Assembly (NCBI RefSeq): GCF_003046315.1
Contig: NZ_PZZP01000001.1
Span: 2,232,001 to 2,296,000 of the forward strand
Source of the DNA: Desmospora activa DSM 45169
Lineage (GTDB): Bacteria; Bacillota; Bacilli; Thermoactinomycetales; DSM-45169
DNA: 64,000 nt
Direction: 5' to 3'
Shown here one piece after another: positions 1-6,396 of this stretch (the first letter of the stretch is position 1; every line of letters starts with the position of its first letter). The notes under the pieces were generated by a model, which was not told the DNA's origin, did no database searches, and worked only from the letters and a program-made list of their open reading frames with translations. The position numbers and the translations under genes were made by a program.

Positions 1-129
1 AATCCAGATCAACCTGATCACCCGTTGTACCTCATTCAGACGTCGCTGCCTTTCTTCCTCCGTAATCCGTGGGGCCACAATATGAATAGTGGTCCCGCCC
101 ATTTGATATGTGGCATCATATTTCTGCAT
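1..129 (-). CDS. small protein next to recombinase (3' end outside window)
   Basis: Partial minus-strand gene. ATG at 127-129 follows a good Shine-Dalgarno (GAGGTGAG) and 43 codons are open to the window edge. The visible product begins MQKYDATYQMGGTTIHIV and continues with a charged, helix-prone stretch (PRITEEERQRRLNEVQ). It is divergent from the serine recombinase at 204, with a 74-nt shared upstream region. I do not recognise a family with confidence. Small proteins of this kind often sit beside phage-type recombinases, so it belongs to the same mobile element; a role such as directionality factor would be speculation. Confidence 0.6.
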   Translation of the reverse strand, partial: MQKYDATYQMGGTTIHIVAPRITEEERQRRLNEVQRVIRLIWI

Positions 130-203
130 GAGCCTCACCTCGGTGGAGCCTATGCAATGTGGACACTCGGACAACAATAGAATTTTGTGAGGGTGACAAA
201 CCA

Positions 204-1748
204 ATGGAACGTGTAGCGATTTACCTTCGAAAGAGCCGTGCAGACTTAGAAGCGGAGGCCAGGGGTGAAGGGGAAACACTGGCCAAACATAAAAAAGCCC
301 TAATGACCATTGCCAAACAACAAAACTTAAACATTGTCCGCATCCGTCAAGAGATCGTATCCGGTGAAAGCCTGATCCACCGTTTAGAGATGATGGAGCT
401 GCTAAAAGAAGTAGAGAACGGATTTTATGATGGTGTACTTGTGATGGACATGGATCGTTTGGGACGGGGAAACATGCGGGAGCAAGGGATTATTCTGGAG
501 ACGTTTCAAAAGAGCGGAACCAAGATCATCACCCCCCGCAAAACATACAACCTACAAGATGAGTGGGATGAGGAATACTCTGAGTTTGAGGCATTTATGG
601 CCCGAAAGGAATTAAAGGTGATCACGCGTCGGCTACAAGGTGGCCGAATCCGCTCCGTCGAGGAAGGGAACTACATCGGCACACGGCCACCTTATGGATA
701 TCAGATACAGGAGGATGAAAAAGGCCGTTACCTGGCTCCCGATCCAGATCAAGCGCCCATTGTTAAAATGATCTTTGAATGGTATACCAACGACAATTCC
801 ACCAAGCGAATGGGCTCCAACAAGATCGCCAACGAACTGAACCGCATGGGACGTACCGCATACGACGGAGGCAAATGGAAAGGCTCCTCTGTTTTAGCCA
901 TTATCAAAAATGCGGTCTACGCCGGACGAATCCAATGGAAGAAAAAAGAGTATAAGAAGCCCGCAGATCCCAGTAAACGGCGGGAAACCAAGACACGTCC
1001 ACAAGATGAGTGGATCGATGTGCAAGGAAAGCACGCCCCCCTGGTCCCAATGGCGACCTATCAAAAAGCCCAAGATATTCTCAAGCGTCGCTATCATGTC
1101 CCGTACCAACTCATCAATGGCATCACAAATCCCCTCGCTGGTTTAATCCGTTGTGACATTTGTGGCGCCTCAATGGTATACCGCCCATACACCAAACAAC
1201 CTGGTCACTTACGCTGTTACAATCGACACTGCAATAACAAAAGCACTCGCTTCACTTATGTAGAAGAAAAATTATTGAGAACCCTGCGGGAGTGGCTACA
1301 TGATTATCAATTGAAATTTGACCAGAATGACCCCCTACCGAATGATTCAAGCCAACTCATTGAAGTGAAACGGGTCTCCATTCAGAACATCAAACAGGAA
1401 CTGGAGAACCTAAAAACACAAAAAGGCCGTTTACACGACCTGTTGGAACGCGGAATCTATGATGAAGAAACCTACCTGGAGCGATCAAAGAATCTGGCCG
1501 AACGGATCGAAGATCGGCGTAAAGTCCTGGAAGAGACGATCGAGAGTTTAAAGCAAGAAGAAGAACGCCAAGAGGCACAGGTCAATATCATCCCCAAGGT
1601 GAAACATGTTCTCGATATCTATCCCAAATCAGATAATCCGGAACAAAAAAACCTCCTCCTAAAAAACATCTTGGAGAAGGCTACCTATCGGAAAGAACGA
1701 TATCAACGCGGTGAACAATTTACACTGGTTGTTTACCCGAAGTTGTAG
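204..1748 (+). CDS. large serine recombinase (skin-type site-specific recombinase)
   Basis: 514 aa. The resolvase-type N-terminus reads [12 protein letters not shown], with Ser11 the presumed nucleophile. A recombinase domain follows ([10 protein letters not shown] around residue 160), then a zinc ribbon (CDICG, later CYNRHC) and a charged coiled-coil C-terminus, the layout of large serine integrases. The ATG at 204 is preferred over an in-frame upstream ATG at 159 because GAGGGTG lies 8-9 nt before it and the conserved fold starts there. The gene is convergent with, and overlaps by 16 bp, the interrupted sigK. That is how SpoIVCA lies beside spoIVCB in B. subtilis, where the enzyme excises the intervening element in the mother cell. 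Inferred role: excision or integration of the element inside sigK. Confidence 0.9.
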   Translation: MERVAIYLRKSRADLEAEARGEGETLAKHKKALMTIAKQQNLNIVRIRQEIVSGESLIHRLEMMELLKEVENGFYDGVLVMDMDRLGRGNMREQGIILETFQKSGTKIITPRKTYNLQDEWDEEYSEFEAFMARKELKVITRRLQGGRIRSVEEGNYIGTRPPYGYQIQEDEKGRYLAPDPDQAPIVKMIFEWYTNDNSTKRMGSNKIANELNRMGRTAYDGGKWKGSSVLAIIKNAVYAGRIQWKKKEYKKPADPSKRRETKTRPQDEWIDVQGKHAPLVPMATYQKAQDILKRRYHVPYQLINGITNPLAGLIRCDICGASMVYRPYTKQPGHLRCYNRHCNNKSTRFTYVEEKLLRTLREWLHDYQLKFDQNDPLPNDSSQLIEVKRVSIQNIKQELENLKTQKGRLHDLLERGIYDEETYLERSKNLAERIEDRRKVLEETIESLKQEEERQEAQVNIIPKVKHVLDIYPKSDNPEQKNLLLKNILEKATYRKERYQRGEQFTLVVYPKL

Positions 1749-2209
1749 TATTCTGCATTATACAGATAAAGAGTAAGGGTAATTTCATTCCCCTCCTTAT
1801 CTGTACCGATCGGATCGTGAAGGGAAACATCCTTACGTGCTTTTTTTAGGGAACGAAGATGCATCAAGATTTCATTTTCTATACAACGAGCAGCATAGGT
1901 AGCCAATTTGGTCCCTTTGTTGGGCTGATAGGATTCAATTGCCTTGATTAGGCCGATCGTTCCGATGGAGATGAGGTCTTCGGTGTCTTCGTTGGTATTC
2001 TCAAATTTTTTGGTGATGTGTGCGACTAGGCGAAGGTTGTGTTCGATCAGGGTATTGCGGGCTTGCGAGTCACCTTGGGCCATTAACTTTAGACACTTTT
2101 CCTCCTCTTTTTCATTTAGCGGCTGGGGAAAAGCATTGTTTTTAATGTAGGCGACAAACACCATCACTTCGCGGATCATCACAGCCAAGGAAGCGAATAA
2201 ACCAGGCAC
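1733..2209 (-). CDS. sigK: sigma-K, N-terminal part, gene interrupted
   Basis: 158 codons from GTG (Shine-Dalgarno GGAGGTGAT, 5 nt away). The first ~145 residues match late mother-cell sigma-K: a hydrophobic pro-sequence, then [11 protein letters not shown], then region 2 ([56 protein letters not shown]) and [15 protein letters not shown]. After GNEITL the similarity stops. About 12 unrelated residues (ending YNAEYYNFG) precede a stop, so the linker and region 4 (-35 recognition) are absent. It converges on the serine recombinase. Known case: B. subtilis sigK is split into spoIVCB and spoIIIC by the skin element. As it stands the product should be inactive; excision should rebuild sigK if the 3' half lies beyond the left edge. 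Confidence 0.9.
   Translation of the reverse strand: MPGLFASLAVMIREVMVFVAYIKNNAFPQPLNEKEEEKCLKLMAQGDSQARNTLIEHNLRLVAHITKKFENTNEDTEDLISIGTIGLIKAIESYQPNKGTKLATYAARCIENEILMHLRSLKKARKDVSLHDPIGTDKEGNEITLTLYLYNAEYYNFG
1785..1789 (-). other. candidate recombination core (AATGA) in sigK
   Basis: On the minus strand the codons for G-N-E contain AATGA, the pentamer reported as the repeat shared by the two junctions of the B. subtilis skin element at the same place in sigK. Loss of sigma-K similarity begins within about 10-15 bp of it. The exact crossover cannot be fixed without the other junction. Confidence 0.4.
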
Positions 2210-2585
2210 GCCCCATCACCTCCACTCAAGTTGCCAAAAACAGGTGTTATCAGGTTATGAGTGTCCGGTTAGGCATGTGCCTGTACGAAGAAATTAAAGT
2301 TCCCTTTTGCAGACCTTTGCCTTAACATTTGGCTATACCAGCCATAATTAAGTAAAATCTAATTACTTTCTAAGTTTTTTATAGTTCATTCCAGGGATTT
2401 TGTGAGTTTCATATTCTTCTTTGTAAATCACTGTAAATTGAAACCTAATATTTCTAAGCTTTTTAAATCTCTCCTAGATAATTTTTATTTAAAATATTCT
2501 TTCTTCATACTCAATCCATGCGCTACCCATTTCGGCCTCTCTGTCCATGCAATATATTTTTTCTTTAGGTTCCATTGATATTGTT
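2210..2585. other. AT-rich intergenic region without a recognisable gene
   Basis: 376 bp between the sigK start and the nitroreductase stop. It should hold the sigK promoter, but I could not place -10/-35 elements with confidence. Base composition drops sharply from about 2340 onward, marking the left edge of an AT-rich island. Confidence 0.5.
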
Positions 2586-3260
2586 TTAACAGTGAAAGGT
2601 CACGCTCTTCTCAATTGGATCGCGCCCCATCCGAAAACCATTTATTGCTGCCTGTTTATCTGGATAACCAAAAGATATTCCAAATAATAACTTGAGGTCA
2701 TCAGATACTCCAAGAACGTCTCGTACAGTGTCAGCGAAAAAGCCTAGTGCTGTCTGGGGAATCCCCCCTATTCCACGTGCCTCGAGCGCTAGAAGAAATG
2801 ATTGACCATACATCCCAATATCAGATGCAACACGCACATTATCTCCAAATGAAGGCATGAATAAGAAAGCAGCATGAGGTGCATTAAAAAAGTTATAATT
2901 TTGTGCTGCTACCTGCTGGCGACCCTCGTAATCTTTCCGAGCTATTCCTTGTGCTTCATAAATCGTTTTTCCATGCTCGTTCTTGCGTTCAGCATATCGT
3001 CCGTAAAAGGCATTCATATCAAATGTAAAATCTGGTGTATGATTTCCTTCTTCATTCGCGCGCATTAAAGCTTTGCTCAGCTCCTCTTTCTTTACACCTG
3101 AAACAATATGAACATTCCAAGGCTGGGTATTACAATTCGATGGTGTACACTGAGCATCTTTGAGAACATCACGAATTACTTCTTCCTTAACAGGTGTAGA
3201 GAGAAATTGACGCACAGATTGTCGAGAGCGTATAACTTCTTGAAAAGATTTAGTAGGCAT
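2586..3260 (-). CDS. nitroreductase family oxidoreductase
   Basis: 224 aa, ATG with GAGGAGGTC upstream. The nitroreductase fold is indicated by SRQSVRQF (FMN phosphate-binding region), CTPSNCNTQPWNVHIVSG near residue 40, and the C-terminal segment GIGGIPQTALGFFADTVRDVLG followed by LLFGISFGYPD. Expected to be an FMN-dependent NAD(P)H oxidoreductase acting on nitroaromatics or quinones; the substrate is unknown. It is divergent from an HxlR-type regulator with about 205 bp between them, a pairing common for electrophile- or quinone-responsive enzymes. Codon use is clearly more AT-rich than most of the window, suggesting horizontal acquisition. Confidence 0.85.
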   Translation of the reverse strand: MPTKSFQEVIRSRQSVRQFLSTPVKEEVIRDVLKDAQCTPSNCNTQPWNVHIVSGVKKEELSKALMRANEEGNHTPDFTFDMNAFYGRYAERKNEHGKTIYEAQGIARKDYEGRQQVAAQNYNFFNAPHAAFLFMPSFGDNVRVASDIGMYGQSFLLALEARGIGGIPQTALGFFADTVRDVLGVSDDLKLLFGISFGYPDKQAAINGFRMGRDPIEKSVTFHC

Positions 3261-3465
3261 TAGTAAATGACCTCCTCTTGTGTTTTGATTTTCTCCAAAT
3301 ACTGATTTTTGATAAATACAATCTCATTTGATATGGTTGAATCGTATTAAGTATTTTTGTTACATCACTAGAATAAAACCGTTGTTCCTCTTTTGAAAGA
3401 GGGCAATTTAAATGGCCCTAGTACATTTTTTTGCACACTTATAGGTAGATAAGAGAGGTGTAAGG

Positions 3466-3822
3466 ATGACGAGAATTTGCAAAGATGGATTCAATAGAGA
3501 ATTCATACAAGAAAAACCGAAAATGTATGGTATTGCTTATACACAAAATATACTTTCTGGGCGTTGGAAATATTTAATCCTTTGGTTTTTAAAAACTAAG
3601 AAACGTCGCTACAGTGAAATTAAAGCCTTTTTGGGTAATATCTCTCAAGGCTCGCTTACAAAACAACTTCGAGGGCTAGAAGCAGATGGTATAATTAAGC
3701 GTAAAGTTTATCCAAACATTCCTCCACGAGTTGAATATTCTTTAACATCAAAAGGGGAGGCATTGATTCCTATTATTGATTTAATGGGGGAATTCGGAAT
3801 TGAATTTGGAGAAAAAGGATAA
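3466..3822 (+). CDS. HxlR/DUF24-family transcriptional regulator
   Basis: 118 aa, start preceded by AGAGAGGTG. A typical single-domain HxlR winged helix: ILSGRWKYLILWFL, then RRYSEIKAFLGNISQGSLTKQLRGLEADGIIKRK, then the wing PPRVEYSLTSKGEAL. It carries an early Cys (RICKDGF, Cys5), like the redox-sensing cysteine of YodB-type members, though sensing is inference. It is divergent from the nitroreductase, which it most likely regulates. Confidence 0.85.
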   Translation: MTRICKDGFNREFIQEKPKMYGIAYTQNILSGRWKYLILWFLKTKKRRYSEIKAFLGNISQGSLTKQLRGLEADGIIKRKVYPNIPPRVEYSLTSKGEALIPIIDLMGEFGIEFGEKG

Positions 3823-3934
3823 AAATAAAAAAAATCGTGTAACTACTATAGTATCTTTGGAGCTTTATAATATTTGCGAAAGAAAAAGAAGTCATTCGTT
3901 TGCACATACTATGTTTACATTCTTTTTCATTTAG

Positions 3935-3964
3935 TTGACTCAAAAAACAAGCGAGTGATATAGT
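3935..3964 (+). promoter_or_regulatory. sigma-A-type promoter of the marR-like gene
   Basis: TTGACT at 3935-3940, an 18-nt spacer and TATAGT at 3959-3964. The -10 lies inside a palindrome-like operator at 3957-3982, which would allow autorepression. Confidence 0.6.
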
Positions 3965-3982
3965 TAGGTTGCTAATTAAAAT
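3957..3982. promoter_or_regulatory. probable MarR operator, site 1
   Basis: Imperfect inverted repeat centred on TTAGGTTGCTAAT. It aligns base for base with the better palindrome at 4433-4462 (shared TTAG, GCTAAT and flanking AAA). It overlaps the -10 of the marR-like gene. Confidence 0.55.
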
Positions 3983-4001
3983 ACCACAAGGAATCATCGA
4001 T

Positions 4002-4418
4002 ATGATTGAAGATGAAATTCGAGAGCTTCTTGATAAAATATCTGCTCAAATGCGCCGAAACTACAACCAATTGTTACACGATGTAAATCTTCATGTTGGT
4101 CAGGATAATTTGTTATGTAAACTATGGACAAAGGATGGACTTACTCAAGTTCAATTATGTGAACACCTAAAGTGTGAACCACCTACTGTTACAAACATGG
4201 TGAAAGCTCTTGAACAAAAAGGTCTAGTTTATCGTCAACGTGATGAAAAAGATGGAAGAGTTAGCAGGGTTTATTTAACCCCCGAAGGTCGAAATCTTGA
4301 GGGACCCGTTTACGATAGATGGAGAAAACAACAAGAGAAGTTGTTAGCTGGGTTTGCACCTGAGGAACGTTTGCTGTTAAGAAGATTCATGAAACAGATG
4401 GAGAAGAACCTTTTTTAA
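4002..4418 (+). CDS. MarR-family transcriptional regulator
   Basis: 138 aa from the ATG at 4002; an in-frame TTG at 3969 lies inside the operator and is less likely. The winged helix is clear: DGLTQVQLCEHLKCEPPTVTNMVKALEQKGLVYRQRDEKDGRVSRVYLTPEGR, including the D-x-R wing residues. It sits between two similar palindromes and upstream of the Gfo/Idh/MocA oxidoreductase, so it probably represses itself and that gene. Coding sequence is AT-rich like the rest of the island. Confidence 0.85.
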   Translation: MIEDEIRELLDKISAQMRRNYNQLLHDVNLHVGQDNLLCKLWTKDGLTQVQLCEHLKCEPPTVTNMVKALEQKGLVYRQRDEKDGRVSRVYLTPEGRNLEGPVYDRWRKQQEKLLAGFAPEERLLLRRFMKQMEKNLF

Positions 4419-4432
4419 CTTTCTCCTTTTTA

Positions 4433-4462
4433 ATCATTTAATTAGCAAGCTAATCAAATGAT
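4433..4462. promoter_or_regulatory. 30-bp near-perfect palindrome, probable MarR operator site 2
   Basis: Two 14-bp arms (left ATCATTTAATTAGC) around a 2-bp centre differ at a single position. It lies between the marR-like stop and the oxidoreductase start, and its core ATTAGC-AA-GCTAAT recurs in site 1 upstream of marR. Confidence 0.65.
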
Positions 4463-4520
4463 AGTTTATGAAAAATTAATTATAAACGAGATTGTAAATG
4501 ATTTTAAAAGGAGTGTTAAC

Positions 4521-5648
4521 ATGGCAACTGAAAAACAAGTGAGTAAAAAGAAAATTGGTGTAGGAATTATTGGAGCAAGCCCGTTAAATCCTGGTTGGGC
4601 AGTAAACGCACATATCCCAGCCATTAAGGCTCTATCTGATTATTATGAACTACGAGCAGTAAGTACGAGTCGCCGTGAATCTGCAGAAGCAGCTGAAAAA
4701 GAATTTGGAGTACCAGCTTTTGATCATCATCAGAATTTGGTTAATCACCCTGATGTGGATTTAGTCGTCGTAACAGTAAAGGTCCCTTATCATCATGAAC
4801 TAATCGCTGCTGCGCTAGATGCAGGTAAAATGGTGTTTTCAGAATGGCCACTTGGTAATGGTCTTGCAGAAGCAGAAGATCTTGCTAAACGTGCTGAAAA
4901 AGCTGGTGTTCATACTGCTGTAGGCTTACAAGCCCGTTTCCACCCTGCTATTCGTTATATTCGTGATTTAATTGCGGACGGTTATATTGGCGATGTACAA
5001 GGATCTACGCTTGTGGGATCAGGCTTTGGATGGGGAAACGTAACAGACCGTAACTATGCGTATGTATATGACGCAACTAACGGCGTAACGGTTCTATCCG
5101 TTCCAGTTCTTCATGCTTTAGATGCTCTATCTTACATGATTGGTGATTTTAAAAGTGTTTCAGCAAACCTTGTGGCAAATCAATCAGAAGTTCTGTTGCT
5201 GGAAGAAAATAAAATGATACCTTTTACTTCACCGAAACATGCTTCTATCATGGGTACAGTAACGAGTGGCGCCGCTATCTCTGTATTTTACCGAGGAGGT
5301 AGCTCTCGTGGAGAGAATATGCGTTGGGAAATTAATGGAAGTAAAGGAGACTTGATTTTAACAGCTCCAACTGGACACCTTCAGTTAACTGATTTAAAAC
5401 TCGAAGGTGGACGTGAGGAAGATAAAACGGTCAGTGAGATGGTCATTCCCTCTTCTTATTATGAACTGGCTCAAAATGTACCAGCTGGTTTAGCGAGCAA
5501 TACGGGAAGACTGTATGCGCAATTTGCGAAGGATATTCGTGAAGGCACACACTTTACCCCTGATTTTGCGCATGCTCTGGCTCGCCACAAGCTTCTTGAT
5601 ACACTTGAAACATCTTCACGAACAGGAACGGAACAAAAAATAAATTGA
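4521..5648 (+). CDS. Gfo/Idh/MocA-family oxidoreductase
   Basis: 375 aa from the ATG at 4521 (AAAAGGAG upstream); an in-frame ATG at 4458 overlaps the operator and is rejected. The N-terminal Rossmann fold reads IGVGIIGASPLNPGW, with VDLVVVTVKVPYH and MVFSEWPLG (a variant of the EKP motif with Trp replacing Lys). The C-terminal GFO/IDH domain carries the substrate loop. The E-W-P variant and overall form recall Gal80-like members, some of which act as sensors rather than enzymes, so catalysis is not assured. Directly downstream of a MarR regulator and its operator. Confidence 0.8.
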   Translation: MATEKQVSKKKIGVGIIGASPLNPGWAVNAHIPAIKALSDYYELRAVSTSRRESAEAAEKEFGVPAFDHHQNLVNHPDVDLVVVTVKVPYHHELIAAALDAGKMVFSEWPLGNGLAEAEDLAKRAEKAGVHTAVGLQARFHPAIRYIRDLIADGYIGDVQGSTLVGSGFGWGNVTDRNYAYVYDATNGVTVLSVPVLHALDALSYMIGDFKSVSANLVANQSEVLLLEENKMIPFTSPKHASIMGTVTSGAAISVFYRGGSSRGENMRWEINGSKGDLILTAPTGHLQLTDLKLEGGREEDKTVSEMVIPSSYYELAQNVPAGLASNTGRLYAQFAKDIREGTHFTPDFAHALARHKLLDTLETSSRTGTEQKIN

Positions 5649-5672
5649 TAGAAATAGAATGTTAGATATAGA

Positions 5673-5704
5673 AACTACCCATGTAACATTGGGTAGTTTT
5701 TTCT
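5673..5704 (+). terminator. Rho-independent terminator of the oxidoreductase gene
   Basis: Eight-bp stem AACTACCC/GGGTAGTT with a 10-nt loop, then a T-run. Confidence 0.8.
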
Positions 5705-5732
5705 GTCTTTTTAGTGACAAAATCAATTGTTT

Positions 5733-5867
5733 TTATCTAAACCAAGCTTTATCTAAATTGTTCCGAAAGTTGCCATCATTAAAAGGAACATTTGCCGCAC
5801 CAAAATCGGTTGTATTTAATGCGTTCCTTGCGGTAGGATTTAAATCATCCCATCCGATTACGCGCAC
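5733..5867 (-). pseudogene. possible short ORF or gene remnant
   Basis: A 44-codon minus-strand frame (GTG start; contains GWDDLNPTARNALNTTDFG) lies between two plus-strand terminators. Its composition looks protein-like rather than random, but there is no strong ribosome site and I do not recognise it. Most likely the 3' remnant of a lost gene. Confidence 0.25.
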
Positions 5868-5873
5868 AAAAAC

Positions 5874-5908
5874 CCGGCTCCTTTACGCACAGGAGGCCGA
5901 TTTTTTTG
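5874..5908 (+). terminator. second hairpin with T-run
   Basis: CGGCTCCT/AGGAGGCCG stem followed by seven T. No obvious plus-strand gene feeds it apart from read-through of the oxidoreductase. Confidence 0.5.
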
Positions 5909-6011
5909 AAGTGTATAATAAACACCTCTTTTGAAATGCATATCCCGTTTTCCGTACAGCGAGTAGGGTAGGCAAATAGTTTTGTATTTTCAATGAGGCA
6001 ACTACCGTCGG

Positions 6012-6176
6012 TTAAACAAAGCGACGGGGTGGTCGTAACGGCCCTTCCGGAATGTGTGGGTATTGAGGATTATTCCAGTGGTACATCCACCAAGGAATCA
6101 AAGGCGGCGGCATGATAAACGGATACCAGTACGGCGGACAGGCACACGATGACATATTAAATCGATAGGGATTCAT
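6012..6176 (-). CDS. small Pro/aromatic-rich protein (54 aa)
   Basis: ATG at 6174-6176 with AGGACGTGA upstream; the stop is TAA. The product begins MNPYRFNMSSCACPPYWYPF and is dominated by Pro, Trp, Tyr and Met, ending in a basic tail (PEGPLRPPRRFV). No family recognised. Compositions like this occur in small spore-coat or spore-associated proteins of Bacillales, but that is only a suggestion. It stands alone between the AT-rich island and rph. Confidence 0.5.
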   Translation of the reverse strand: MNPYRFNMSSCACPPYWYPFIMPPPLIPWWMYHWNNPQYPHIPEGPLRPPRRFV

Positions 6177-6396
6177 TTGCTCACGTCCTATCGGGACTTT
6201 ATACTTGCACAGTATGCAGAGGAATAAAAATTGAAACCGTAGACAAGGACAATTTTAATGTATTTTACGGTTTTGATCGATTACACCGATCGTTGTTTTC
6301 CACCTGCCCGATTTTACGCAAACGGATTGGTACACTCTCCTTTTTCAAATCGTCTCCATCAGGTTGTCGAAGCATCGTCCATCTCACGATCCGAGC

